From Flavobacterium sp. IMCC34852 (GTDB taxonomy: Bacteria > Bacteroidota > Bacteroidia > Flavobacteriales > Flavobacteriaceae), in the NCBI RefSeq assembly GCF_030643905.1, contig NZ_CP121446.1, forward strand, positions 1,612,001 to 1,676,000: 64,000 bases of DNA, written 5' to 3'. How positions within the stretch are numbered: position 1 is the stretch's first letter; each line of letters opens with the position of its first letter. Below, piece by piece: positions 27,333-35,253 of this stretch. Below the pieces are notes generated by a model. It was given only the letters and a program-made list of their open reading frames with translations. It was not told where the DNA came from and ran no database searches. The translations under genes and the position numbers were made by a program.

Positions 27333-27624
27333 TAGTTGGATGGAACATCCGAAAGGATTTACTGGTGATAGAGCCCACAACAGGATCACGGAGTAATCCT
27401 GTTGAGCGCAACTCGTTGCGGCTTTTTATTCTGTAAATAAAAAATAGTTGGATGGAACATCCGAAAGGATTTACTGGTGATAGAGCCCACAACAGGATCA
27501 CGGAGTAATCCTGTTGAGCGCAACTCGTTGCGGCTTTTATTCTGTAAATAAAAAATAGTTGGATGGAACATCCGAAAGGATTTACTGGTGATAGAGCCCA
27601 CTAGAGGATCACGGAGTAATCCTG
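27295..27624 (+). repeat. three tandem copies of a 111-112 bp non-coding repeat
   Basis: Copies begin at 27295, 27406 and 27518, each with GCGCAACTCGTTGCGG; the third loses similarity near 27624. They differ mainly in T-run length and a few bases at the end of copy 3. Each unit holds the GCAAC/GTTGC dyad, GGATGGAACATCC (a short dyad), and in copies 1-2 AACAGGAT ... ATCCTGTT. The block GAAAGGATTTACT is the inverse of the tRNA 3' flank at 27244-27256. Open frames across these repeats and the tRNA antisense are not genes. Confidence 0.9.
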
Positions 27625-27702
27625 AAAATCTTCTCGATACAATTCCGATTGAAAATCGGAATCACTCGAAGTGACGGTTTTACAAATAAATAAAACGTCC
27701 TC

Positions 27703-27762
27703 GATAGCCCCGATGGGAGCAAACTACCGTGTAGTGCGGACAGCGGGACTATGGTTCTAAGC
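27703..27762 (+). ncRNA. candidate structured RNA resembling the Flavo-1 motif
   Basis: The text GATAGCCCCGATGGGAGC ... GTAGTGCGGACAGCGGGAC ... GGTTCTAAG resembles a structured intergenic element common in Flavobacterium genomes that I associate with the Flavo-1 RNA motif. The match is from memory, not from a covariance search. The rest of the 677-bp spacer before trxB holds two short hairpins (ATTCCGATT/AATCGGAAT near 27642-27662; TCACT/AGTGA) and no convincing gene. Confidence 0.35.
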
Positions 27763-27888
27763 AAGACAATCGTTGTGCTCCTTATTATTAAAAGTGTGCT
27801 TCTCCTTTTGTTTTTAACAATAACCACATCTTATTCACAAATTGTGTAAAGCGATGACACGGTACTATTATTTTCTACTTAAAACCTA

Positions 27889-27896
27889 TACATTTG
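27889..27896 (+). promoter_or_regulatory. -7 element of trxB
   Basis: TACATTTG, 23 bp before the trxB ATG; the -33 is not obvious. Confidence 0.55.
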
Positions 27897-27919
27897 CACC
27901 CTAAAATAAACTTCAAATC

Positions 27920-28867
27920 ATGTCTGATACAATAGAAAAAATTAAATGCCTTATTATAGGTTCCGGTCCGGCGGGTTATACCGCTGCGATATATGCGGCC
28001 AGAGCCAATATGAATCCGGTTTTATACCAAGGAACACAACCGGGTGGACAATTGACCACCACTAATGAAGTAGAAAATTTTCCGGGTTATCCTGATGGGG
28101 TTACCGGTCCGGAAATGATGGTGCAATTGCAAGCACAAGCGCAACGTTTTGGAACGGATGTTCGTGACGGTTGGGCGACTAAAGTTGATTTTTCGGGTCC
28201 AATTCATAAAGTTTGGATTAACGATACTAAAGAAATTCATGCTCAAACGGTAATTATTTCTACCGGTGCTTCGGCTAAATATTTAGGATTGCCTTCTGAG
28301 CAACATTATTTACAAACCGGTGGTGGTGTTTCCGCTTGTGCCGTTTGTGACGGATTCTTTTACCGCAATCAGGAAGTTGTGATTGTAGGTGCCGGAGATT
28401 CGGCTTGTGAAGAAGCACATTACCTTTCTAAACTTTGTAAAAAAGTAACGATGTTGGTGAGAAGTGAGAAATTCAGAGCTTCTAAAATCATGGAAGAAAG
28501 AGTACGCAAAACGGAAAACATTGAGATTTTAATGAATCACGATACGGTTGAGGTTATTGGTGACGGACAAGTAGTGAATGAAGTTAAGGCTTTGAACAAA
28601 ACTACCGGAACAGAGATTACCATTCCGGCGACCGGTTTCTTTGTGGCTATTGGGCACAAACCGAATACCGATATCTTTGCCGACTATATTACTTTAGACG
28701 AAACCGGTTATATTGTTAATGTTCCCGGAAGTTCTAAAACCAATGTACCCGGAGTTTTTGTAGCCGGAGATGCTGCCGATCATGTTTATCGTCAAGCGAT
28801 TACCGCTGCGGGAACCGGTTGTATGGCGGCTTTGGATGCCGAAAGGTATTTGGCAGCTTTAGATTAA
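27920..28867 (+). CDS. trxB: thioredoxin-disulfide reductase
   Basis: Transfers electrons from NADPH through FAD to thioredoxin in the cytoplasm. The FAD motif GSGPAGYTAA is at 14-23, the redox pair is Cys140 and Cys143 in CAVCDGFF, the NADPH motif GAGDSACEEA is near 158, and the FAD-closing GVFVAGDAAD near 276-285. The 315-residue length is standard. It has its own -7 element and a strong terminator at 28885-28917. The thioredoxin-domain lipoprotein at 4455 is in the envelope and is not an obvious direct partner. Confidence 0.97.
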   Translation: MSDTIEKIKCLIIGSGPAGYTAAIYAARANMNPVLYQGTQPGGQLTTTNEVENFPGYPDGVTGPEMMVQLQAQAQRFGTDVRDGWATKVDFSGPIHKVWINDTKEIHAQTVIISTGASAKYLGLPSEQHYLQTGGGVSACAVCDGFFYRNQEVVIVGAGDSACEEAHYLSKLCKKVTMLVRSEKFRASKIMEERVRKTENIEILMNHDTVEVIGDGQVVNEVKALNKTTGTEITIPATGFFVAIGHKPNTDIFADYITLDETGYIVNVPGSSKTNVPGVFVAGDAADHVYRQAITAAGTGCMAALDAERYLAALD

Positions 28868-28884
28868 ATTTAAAAAGGCTATAT

Positions 28885-28917
28885 AAAAAAATCCCATCTG
28901 AAAAGATGGGATTTTTT
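28885..28917. terminator. bidirectional terminator between trxB and DUF2807 gene
   Basis: AAAAAAATCCCATCT / AGATGGGATTTTTT with a GAAA loop; T runs on both strands serve the converging genes. Confidence 0.88.
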
Positions 28918-28918
28918 G

Positions 28919-29758
28919 TTATTTTTTAGTGGGCTTTTTTCTGAGTTCTGCACTGTCTGCGAAGCGTTTCATCTCTATTTTTAGAGGTTCGCCATACAAT
29001 TGAATTTCGCTGTTGCCAGAAGCATCGATTGTTGCAATATTACTGATATTGATACTGCTTTTGGAATAACCGTTGGTTTCTATCAACGCATTTTTAGCGG
29101 TTAATTTACTGCCGATAAAATCGGTGTTGTTCTCTAAGCGCAATTTAAGTTCGATAACATCGCCTTCAATTTCAGCGGATGATTTTTGGTACAAATCGAA
29201 TCTCATTTCACTTGAAGAAATTAAGGCTTTTACATAAGCGCTTTTGCTTAAATCTATGGCGGTTTTAGTTGATTTCAGGTTTAGTTCCACTTTTGATTTA
29301 TCGTTGGCCATTAAAGTAAAATTTTTGGTGTTGGCGTTCAGAAAGAGTTTGGAATAATCAAAAGTTTTAAATGTTACGTTGTCTAACACTACATCGGACA
29401 AGGCGGTGACATTGGTTTCATCTTTAGCGATTACCATATTGAACTTGTCAGTATAGGTTACGCGAACACTCAATTTTTTATAGCTCGAAATGTCTCTGGT
29501 AGTTGATATTCTGAGATTACTGCCGGCCAATTTATATTCTACAAATTCAATCAAGTTGTCATCGGCTTCAATTTCGAGACCGCATTCGTTTCCTTTTACT
29601 AAAAAGACTTCGAGATTGTCTTCTACTTCAAGACTTTCAAAATTGCCAATTTGTTTTTGTTCCGATCTGACAATCTTGGAACCTTTTACTTTTTCTTTCT
29701 TTTGGGCTAAAGAAACGGTAGAAAGAATAAGAAAACTAATAAGTATCATTTTTTTCAT
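28919..29758 (-). CDS. secreted DUF2807 (head GIN domain) protein
   Basis: 279 residues with a signal peptide (about 1-18, ending VSLAQ). A DUF2807 beta-helix-like body follows, with IGNFESLEVEDNLEVFLVKGNECGLEIEADDNLIEFVEY near 37-75 and repeating short strands to about 260. The family is typical of Bacteroidota and is thought to be an envelope adhesin-like or sensory domain; function is unproven. It lies after a terminator (29823-29857) and has its own TATTTTTG -7 at 29814-29821 on the minus strand, so it is a separate unit beside the PadR-PspC cluster. Confidence 0.82.
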   Translation of the reverse strand: MKKMILISFLILSTVSLAQKKEKVKGSKIVRSEQKQIGNFESLEVEDNLEVFLVKGNECGLEIEADDNLIEFVEYKLAGSNLRISTTRDISSYKKLSVRVTYTDKFNMVIAKDETNVTALSDVVLDNVTFKTFDYSKLFLNANTKNFTLMANDKSKVELNLKSTKTAIDLSKSAYVKALISSSEMRFDLYQKSSAEIEGDVIELKLRLENNTDFIGSKLTAKNALIETNGYSKSSINISNIATIDASGNSEIQLYGEPLKIEMKRFADSAELRKKPTKK

Positions 29759-29822
29759 GAGGCGGCAATTTGGTTTTTTATGGTCAACAATTCGGTCTAA
29801 CAGACTTGAATGTCAAAAATAG

Positions 29823-29857
29823 AAAAAAAAACATCCCAATGTTCATTGGGATGTTTT
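29823..29857 (-). terminator. terminator of the PadR-PspC-DUF2807 cluster
   Basis: Hairpin AACATCCCAAT / ATTGGGATGTT with loop GTTC and an A run that becomes a U tract on the minus strand, 6 bp past the DUF2807 stop. Confidence 0.85.
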
Positions 29858-29863
29858 ATTAAC

Positions 29864-30604
29864 TTAATCTTTGGAGACACTTCCGCCGGAACTTTCTTCT
29901 TTTCGGATTTCTTTTGGACTGTTGCGGTAGGTTATGGAACTTCCGCTTGAGGCTTTGGCATCTAATAATACGCTCGCACTCACATTGGTAGAACTTCCGC
30001 TTGAAGATTGGGCAAACACTTCATTGGCCAATAATTCATCGGCATCTATATGACTTCCGCTTGAGGAAGCGGTGTTTACTTTTAATGCTATTCCGGTTAT
30101 CGTTTGTTCGCTGCCACTGGAGGTTTCAAGCGTTACTTTATCGGCTTCGACTTTAGCTTCTATTGAGCTTCCGCTACTTGATTTTAGGGTTAAGTCATCA
30201 CTGATAAGCGTATTTCCTGATATTAAAGACGAGCCGCTGGTGCTTTCCAAGCTGACTACTTTGGGCAAACGAACCGTAATTTTTTTAGAAGCAACATTAA
30301 TGTAGTTGCTGTATTCCGAACTAATAAACAGGGTGCCGTTTTTGACTTCTGTTTTGATGCCTTTGATAACATTGTCATCGGCTTCTACAGCCACTTCTAA
30401 TTGGTCTGAAAGAATGACTTCACAATCTAAGCCGTTGGCTACACTCACTTTATCAAAGTTTCCGGTGTTGCGTTTTTCGGTAATTACTTTGCCGCTTCCG
30501 GTAACGCTGTTGCCAAAATTGATATTGTGATTACAAGAGCTGAGCGATAATGCTACTAAAGTGGCCGCTATTATTTTTGAAAATAAAACTACAAACTTTG
30601 TCAT
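29864..30604 (-). CDS. DUF2807 (head GIN domain) lipoprotein
   Basis: 246 residues with a lipoprotein signal ending LSLSSC (Cys about 23). The DUF2807 body starts with NTGNFDKVSVANGLDCEVILSD near 46-67 and then shows a repeated Ser-Ser-Gly-Ser turn motif at least seven times between about 125 and 240. The spacing suggests a right-handed beta-helix with a Ser/Gly ladder. It follows the PspC gene by 2 bp and precedes a terminator. It is probably anchored to the periplasmic or outer face, while PspC sits in the inner membrane. Confidence 0.85.
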   Translation of the reverse strand: MTKFVVLFSKIIAATLVALSLSSCNHNINFGNSVTGSGKVITEKRNTGNFDKVSVANGLDCEVILSDQLEVAVEADDNVIKGIKTEVKNGTLFISSEYSNYINVASKKITVRLPKVVSLESTSGSSLISGNTLISDDLTLKSSSGSSIEAKVEADKVTLETSSGSEQTITGIALKVNTASSSGSHIDADELLANEVFAQSSSGSSTNVSASVLLDAKASSGSSITYRNSPKEIRKEESSGGSVSKD

Positions 30605-30606
30605 GA

Positions 30607-32358
30607 TTACTCTGATTTAATGATTACGCCGTCGCTTCCTACGGTTAATTTACTTTTTTTACCCGATTTGCCTGATTTGGTTTCGGTGACTACTTTCCCA
30701 TTGATTTTAACGGTAACGGTTTCTGAAGAATCACTTTCGTCAATGATGTTGATTTCTTCGGTTTGAACGCCGCCTTCCACATCGTTGTATTCGTTTTCAT
30801 CGGCAGGACAATCCAAACATTTTACTTGGGTTTCTTCAACTTTGTAAGTGTATTTATCAGAGCTATGGTGAAGGTTGAAAAAATCGTTATCGGATTCGTC
30901 AAAATGTTGAACAGATTCTTCGGCTACAAACACGGTTCCTTTTGGAAGGTATAAGTACAATTCTACACGTTGGTCTCTGTATTTGCTGGCCATTTCGGTT
31001 AGCAAATAATTGTCTAACAACAATTGGTTACCCACTAATTTGAAACCATATTTGATTTTTTCAGCTCTTTCGTTGGCTTCTTTGAATGATTTTCCGTCAG
31101 CTAACTTTTCAATTTGAAGATAGGCTTGCGCTTTGTCTGTACTTTTGATTTCGAAGCTGATTTGATTCGAATAAATCACTTCGTTTTTGGCTGAATCTTG
31201 GGTAAAAATGAACTCTTCATGTTCGTATACATTTTTGGAGAAGAAATCATTGCTTACAAATTTGATTTGCAACGTATCGGTAGGTTGGATATTTAACATC
31301 TCTTTTTGAACAGTTTTACCTTCGAAAGCAGATTCTGTAGATTGTTTGATACCGATAACTACCAAAGCACCAACAGCAAAAATCCAAATGGCCAATAAGC
31401 TGTATTTAGCGGCTGTACTCAACGATCTCATATTGGTTACCAATAATTTTAATCCCAACAATAAGAAGAAGAACAATGGAATACCGATGGCTAAGAAGGC
31501 TAACAATCCAAAAATCCATAACGGAATATCGGTGTAGTTTACTGCTTCAACATACCGTTGCCAAGGAGCATCGATAAAAGAAGTGGTTCCGAAAGTAAAA
31601 AGGCCGATAAACAATCCTGCTAAAGACAAGGCAGAGAATACTAAGATAAATGCGCCTAAGACTTTGGCAAAAGCACCAAATACTTTCATGATAACGTCAC
31701 CCAGTCCGCTGGCCACTCTTTCGGCGCCCGATTTTACTTGGTTTCCCATCTCATCATAGTCTGCATTTTTGAATTTGTTGGAAACACTTTCAAATTCTTC
31801 TCTCACTTTTTTTTCGATATTGGAAATGGTAACCGGTTCGCCGGTCATTTCTAATTTTTCGGAAGTAGTGATTGCTTTCGGTGTTGCAATCCATAGAATG
31901 ATGTAAGCGATAATACCAAAGCTGGTGAAAGCCAACAATAAGAAAATGATTTTAATCCAAACAGCTTCTACTCCAAAATAGTGCCCCAAACCGGTACAAA
32001 CACCACCAATTAAACCTCTGTCTTTGTCGCGGTATAATTTTTTTCTGTTCGGAATATTATAGAAAGGTTCCGCTTTAGGTTCTGTAGCATCGTCGTCAAT
32101 TCGGTAGTCTTCCGGTTGGCCCATTACTACAATCACTTCGTCAACATCTTTATTATTGATTACATGTTTGTCGCTTTTTTGTTTTTCGGTTAAAAGCTCC
32201 GCCACACGCATTTCAATGTCTTTCATGATTTCGTCCTTACCGGAAGAATTAGAAAGGGAACGTTTTATAGCATCAAAATATCTTGATAATTTTTGGTATG
32301 CATCTTCATCGATATGGAAGAATAAACCGCCTATATTAATATTTACTGTTTTGTTCAT
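30607..32358 (-). CDS. PspC domain membrane protein
   Basis: About 583 residues from ATG 32358 (MNKTVNINIGGLFFHIDE). The N-terminal cytosolic part (about 1-100) resembles a sensor or oligomerisation module. PspC follows near 105-160 (RKKLYRDKDRGLIGGVCTGL, then membrane helices). Further transmembrane helices lie near 220-350 and a periplasmic region extends to the end. PspC proteins sense envelope stress in Proteobacteria; here the partners are PadR and DUF2807, not PspA. PadR ends 5 bp upstream, so the two are cotranscribed. Confidence 0.87.
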   Translation of the reverse strand: MNKTVNINIGGLFFHIDEDAYQKLSRYFDAIKRSLSNSSGKDEIMKDIEMRVAELLTEKQKSDKHVINNKDVDEVIVVMGQPEDYRIDDDATEPKAEPFYNIPNRKKLYRDKDRGLIGGVCTGLGHYFGVEAVWIKIIFLLLAFTSFGIIAYIILWIATPKAITTSEKLEMTGEPVTISNIEKKVREEFESVSNKFKNADYDEMGNQVKSGAERVASGLGDVIMKVFGAFAKVLGAFILVFSALSLAGLFIGLFTFGTTSFIDAPWQRYVEAVNYTDIPLWIFGLLAFLAIGIPLFFFLLLGLKLLVTNMRSLSTAAKYSLLAIWIFAVGALVVIGIKQSTESAFEGKTVQKEMLNIQPTDTLQIKFVSNDFFSKNVYEHEEFIFTQDSAKNEVIYSNQISFEIKSTDKAQAYLQIEKLADGKSFKEANERAEKIKYGFKLVGNQLLLDNYLLTEMASKYRDQRVELYLYLPKGTVFVAEESVQHFDESDNDFFNLHHSSDKYTYKVEETQVKCLDCPADENEYNDVEGGVQTEEINIIDESDSSETVTVKINGKVVTETKSGKSGKKSKLTVGSDGVIIKSE

Positions 32359-32363
32359 GATTG

Positions 32364-32693
32364 TTATTTTTGATTGGTTATGATGTTCACGGCGTCTGAC
32401 AATTCGGTCCAAGTGCCGTTCAATTCAGTTAAAAATGTTTTTCCTAATTCGGTCAAACCATAATATTTTCTTGGTGGTCCCGATGTTGATTCTTCCCAAC
32501 GGTAGTTGAGCAGTCCGTCGTTTTTGAGCCTTGTCAATAGTGGATATACTGTTCCCTCTACTACAAGCAATTTGGCGTTTTTTAAAGTGTCTAATATTTC
32601 AGAGGTATACGCGTCTTTTTCTTTTAAGACAGACAAGATACAAAATTCTAAAACACCTTTACGCATCTGGGCTTTTGTGTTTTCAATATTCAT
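32364..32693 (-). CDS. PadR family transcriptional regulator
   Basis: 109 residues forming the winged-helix PadR domain: QMRKGVLEFCILSVL near 9-23, EGTVYPLLTRLKNDGLL near 46-62, and the wing ESTSGPPRKYYGLTELGK near 68-85, with a short C-terminal dimerisation helix. PadR proteins are ligand- or stress-responsive repressors that often control their own operon. It heads padR-pspC-DUF2807 and probably follows DUF4870 on the same transcript, since no TAnnTTTG lies between. A likely operator lies at 33440-33463. Confidence 0.9.
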   Translation of the reverse strand: MNIENTKAQMRKGVLEFCILSVLKEKDAYTSEILDTLKNAKLLVVEGTVYPLLTRLKNDGLLNYRWEESTSGPPRKYYGLTELGKTFLTELNGTWTELSDAVNIITNQK

Positions 32694-32780
32694 AATACAT
32701 GATTTAATTTTTTGTGATTAACATTCGTTTTTTGATTTTTCCGTTGTTTGATTAAGACATTGGTTGATGATTGAAACTCT

Positions 32781-32877
32781 TTGATTGATGATTTGATTGA
32801 TGATTTGATTGATGATTTGATTGATGATTTGATTGATTTGATTGATGATTTGATTGATTGATTGATTGATTGATGAT
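32781..32877. repeat. simple sequence repeat of a TTGATTGATGAT 12-mer and TTGA tetramers
   Basis: Four perfect 12-bp copies of TTGATTGATGAT (32781-32828), then interrupted copies, then about six TTGA units. It fills most of the 197-bp spacer between the DUF4870 and padR genes. Confidence 0.92.
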
Positions 32878-32890
32878 TATTCTTTATTGA

Positions 32891-33346
32891 TTATTTAAAG
32901 AACGGTATGCTTAAAGGATATTTATAAGCTTCACCATTTGAAGCTTTGACTGCGGCGTAGATGATTAGAATGAATTCGATTACTTTTAAGAAAAAGAATA
33001 GAAGTACGGCAATAATCCCTAATATGGTAATTCCGGTAATATTGCCTGCGCTTAGATTTTCAATTACATAATGTCTGTCGAAGTCGATATCATTCATAGG
33101 GACATTTTTAAAAATCGAATAAATAAAAATCGGAATGGCAATTAGACATAAAACAACCATGTACAAGAAGATACTCAATTGAAAATTCAATACTTGTTTA
33201 CCGTTTTGATCTACAAATTCTGATTCGTTTTTCTTTGAACTCCAAATAACTATAGGAAAGATGTAATTCCCAAAGGGAATAATATATTGTGTCAAAGCAC
33301 TCAAGTGCAAGAAGGTAGCAATATTTTTTTCGTTAGTAGTAGTCAT
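32891..33346 (-). CDS. DUF4870 domain membrane protein
   Basis: 151 residues with three hydrophobic segments (about 18-33, 55-78, 103-135) and DUF4870 features: TFLHLSALTQYIIPFGNYIFPIVIW near 9-33 and DQNGKQVLNFQLS near 46-58. The family is common next to PspC/DUF2807 genes; function is unknown. It is the first gene of the cluster, with a minus-strand promoter (-7 TATCTTTG at 33420-33427, -33 TTG at 33449-33451) overlapped by the PadR-type motif. The 12-bp repeat separates it from padR. Confidence 0.85.
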   Translation of the reverse strand: MTTTNEKNIATFLHLSALTQYIIPFGNYIFPIVIWSSKKNESEFVDQNGKQVLNFQLSIFLYMVVLCLIAIPIFIYSIFKNVPMNDIDFDRHYVIENLSAGNITGITILGIIAVLLFFFLKVIEFILIIYAAVKASNGEAYKYPLSIPFFK

Positions 33347-33419
33347 TTTTTTTTGATTTTAAGTTGATGATTAGTAATCGATTTTAATAATACTATAGAT
33401 AGACTATTAATTTCTTATA

Positions 33420-33451
33420 CAAAGATAAGTCTAAAAAAAGGTATTATGCAA
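33420..33451 (-). promoter_or_regulatory. promoter of the DUF4870-PadR-PspC cluster
   Basis: Minus strand: -33 TTG (33449-33451), 21 bp, -7 TATCTTTG (33420-33427). The leader to the ATG at 33346 is about 70 nt. Confidence 0.65.
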
Positions 33452-33463
33452 TACAAAGTACTT
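33440..33463. promoter_or_regulatory. putative PadR operator A
   Basis: GTATTATGCAATAC (33441-33454) forms a GTATT/AATAC dyad over the -33 region and runs into AATACAAAGTACTT (33450-33463). The latter 14-mer recurs exactly, inverted, at 42482-42495. Confidence 0.45.
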
Positions 33464-33544
33464 AAATTTAACAAAATATTAACATTTTTATTTTAAGTAA
33501 AACCACCAACATTTTTTGTACTTTTATAGCAAAATCAAGTACTT

Positions 33545-33997
33545 ATGGAATTTTCACCCTCAAAATTGAACACCTTTTTATTTTTCAAATTACCTTCCGC
33601 TTTTTGGTGTGGTGTTAGGGTAAAATCCATTTCCAACACACAATGTGTAGTAACAGTTAAGCATCGTTGGTTTAATCAAAATCCATTTAATTCAATGTAT
33701 TTTGCCGTGCAAGCCATGGCTGCCGAACTAACAACAGGCGCTTTGGTAATGATGCAAATCAAGAAATCGGGAAAGAGAATCTCTATGTTGGTAGCCAATA
33801 ATAACGGCAATTTTACTAAAAAGGCTACCGGAAGAATTACTTTTACTTGTAATGACGGACAACTCATAGAAGAAGCCATTCAGCGTACTATCGCTACTGG
33901 TGAAGGACAAACCTTTTGGATGAAATCAGTCGGAGTTAATCAAAAAGGAGAGCAAGTTTCCGAGTTGAACTTTGAATGGAGTATCAAATTGAAGTAA
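33545..33997 (+). CDS. DUF4442 domain protein (hotdog-fold, thioesterase-like)
   Basis: 150 residues matching DUF4442, a hotdog-fold family related to acyl-CoA thioesterases. Seen are the N-terminal LNTFLFFKLPSAFWCGVRV, the central PFNSMYFAVQAMAAELTTGAL near 46-66, and late strands GQLIEEAIQRTIATGEGQTFW. No substrate can be assigned. A promoter-like TACTTTTA lies at 33519-33526. It is divergent from the DUF4870 cluster and shares its control region. Confidence 0.82.
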   Translation: MEFSPSKLNTFLFFKLPSAFWCGVRVKSISNTQCVVTVKHRWFNQNPFNSMYFAVQAMAAELTTGALVMMQIKKSGKRISMLVANNNGNFTKKATGRITFTCNDGQLIEEAIQRTIATGEGQTFWMKSVGVNQKGEQVSELNFEWSIKLK

Positions 33998-34009
33998 TCA
34001 ACAAAAGTT

Positions 34010-34035
34010 AAACCCTTTTTAATTAGGTTTTTTTT
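34010..34035 (+). terminator. weak terminator after the DUF4442 gene
   Basis: AAACC ... GGTTT with a long AT-rich loop followed by eight T; the short stem makes this tentative. Confidence 0.35.
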
Positions 34036-34050
34036 ATGATGGTTTGGCTG

Positions 34051-34058
34051 TAACTTTG
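34051..34058 (+). promoter_or_regulatory. -7 element of the TIGR01777 epimerase gene
   Basis: TAACTTTG, 16 bp before the ATG at 34074. It lies upstream of that ATG and rules out an earlier in-frame start at 34044. Confidence 0.6.
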
Positions 34059-34073
34059 ACAAAAATCACCAAA

Positions 34074-34979
34074 ATGAAAATACTGATTACGGGCGCGACA
34101 GGTTTAATCGGGAAGGAATTGGTCAAACAGTTATTGGCTAAAAATTATACTGTTCATTACCTTACCACTTCAAAGGCGAAAATTGACGATAAACCCAATT
34201 GTATGGGTTTTTATTGGAATCCGCAACAAGGAAAAATTGATGAAAGCTGTATTTATGGTGTAGATACCATCATTCATCTGGCCGGAGCCAATATTGCCAA
34301 ACGCTGGACCAACGCTTATAAACAAGAAATTATCGAAAGCCGAACACTATCAGCCGAGTTGTTGTTTAATTTGGTCAAAAAAACGCCTAATCAAGTCAAA
34401 CAAATTATCTCCGCTTCGGGAACAGCCATTTATCCTGACAGCTTGAATAAGGTTTATAATGAAGCAACCAAAGAATCCGAAGACAGTTTTCTTTCCAATG
34501 TCGTAAAAAAATGGGAGGCAAGTGTAAATGTTTTTCAAGTGCTTGGTATCAAAGTCTGTAAACTCAGAACCGGTATTGTTTTGTCTAATCAAGGTGGTGC
34601 TTTACCCGAAATGGTGAAACCTATTAAACTAGGATTTGGTGCATCAATGGGTTCCGGAAAACAAATCCAATCTTGGATACATATTAATGATTTGGTTGCA
34701 CTTTATGTGTTTGCCTTAGAAAAACAATTAGAAGGCGTTTATAATGCGGTTACGCCCAATCCTATCAGCAATGAAGTGTTGACCAAAACTATAGCAGAAA
34801 GGTTGAACAAATCAATTTGGTTACCTAATATCCCCGTATTGGCGATGAAAATGATTCTGGGTGAAATGTCATACCTGTTGTTTTCAAGTAAAAATCTCAG
34901 CGCCACCAAAGTTTTAGATCTAGGGTTTCAGTTTCAATTTCCCAACATAAAGCAAGCCATGCTCGATTTATATCCATAA
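34074..34979 (+). CDS. TIGR01777 family NAD-dependent epimerase/dehydratase
   Basis: 301 residues of an extended-SDR fold. The nucleotide motif GATGLIGKEL is at 7-16, IHLAGANIAKRW near 70-81, ASGTAIYP near 114-121 with the catalytic-type Tyr, and KLRTGIVLS near 163. The C-terminal DUF1731 region follows (SWIHINDLV near 200; PVLAMKMILGEMS near 260). E. coli YfcH is a relative; the substrate is unknown. The start at 34074 fits both the motif position and the -7 element. A strong terminator follows directly. Confidence 0.9.
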   Translation: MKILITGATGLIGKELVKQLLAKNYTVHYLTTSKAKIDDKPNCMGFYWNPQQGKIDESCIYGVDTIIHLAGANIAKRWTNAYKQEIIESRTLSAELLFNLVKKTPNQVKQIISASGTAIYPDSLNKVYNEATKESEDSFLSNVVKKWEASVNVFQVLGIKVCKLRTGIVLSNQGGALPEMVKPIKLGFGASMGSGKQIQSWIHINDLVALYVFALEKQLEGVYNAVTPNPISNEVLTKTIAERLNKSIWLPNIPVLAMKMILGEMSYLLFSSKNLSATKVLDLGFQFQFPNIKQAMLDLYP

Positions 34980-35012
34980 AAAAAGTGCTGTTGATAAACA
35001 GCACTTTTTTTT
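34980..35012 (+). terminator. terminator after the epimerase gene
   Basis: AAAAGTGCTGTT / AACAGCACTTTT with loop GATA and a run of eight T, beginning at the stop codon. Confidence 0.9.
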
Positions 35013-35190
35013 ACTATAAAGATTGTTGAATTAATAATTATTACAGCTTTAAGCTAACCTGATGTAGAATACATATTCATTGTTGTTAAACAAATTTAGC
35101 CAAACGAAAACGTAATAGTCTTAAAATTATATTAAATTTTGGTTAATATAATTTCTTAAGAATTGATTTTCCCAATAAAAATAGTGACAA

Positions 35191-35223
35191 TTTGACATTT
35201 TCAAAGAAATGGCAGTACTTTTG
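35191..35223 (+). promoter_or_regulatory. promoter of grpE-dnaJ
   Basis: -33 TTTG (35191-35194), 21 bp, -7 TACTTTTG (35216-35223). The in-frame ATG at 35209 lies upstream of the -7 and cannot be on this transcript, so it decides the grpE start at 35254. Confidence 0.75.
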
Positions 35224-35253
35224 CATTCCGAGAGTTCGGATGAAATTCCAAAA

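Noticed and set aside
27187..27501. Minus-strand ORF containing RGGRIRTCDLL-type text
   Set aside because: It is the antisense of tRNA-Pro plus the tandem repeats, a well-known spurious annotation.
27386..27827. Two further minus-strand ORFs in the repeat region
   Set aside because: They translate the 111-bp repeats and the Flavo-1-like element; composition and repeat frame are not gene-like.
32781..32877. CRISPR array
   Set aside because: There are no unique spacers; the units are contiguous 12-bp simple repeats.
35209..35253. Earlier grpE start
   Set aside because: The -7 element TACTTTTG lies inside this stretch, so a transcript from it starts later; the ATG at 35254 fits.
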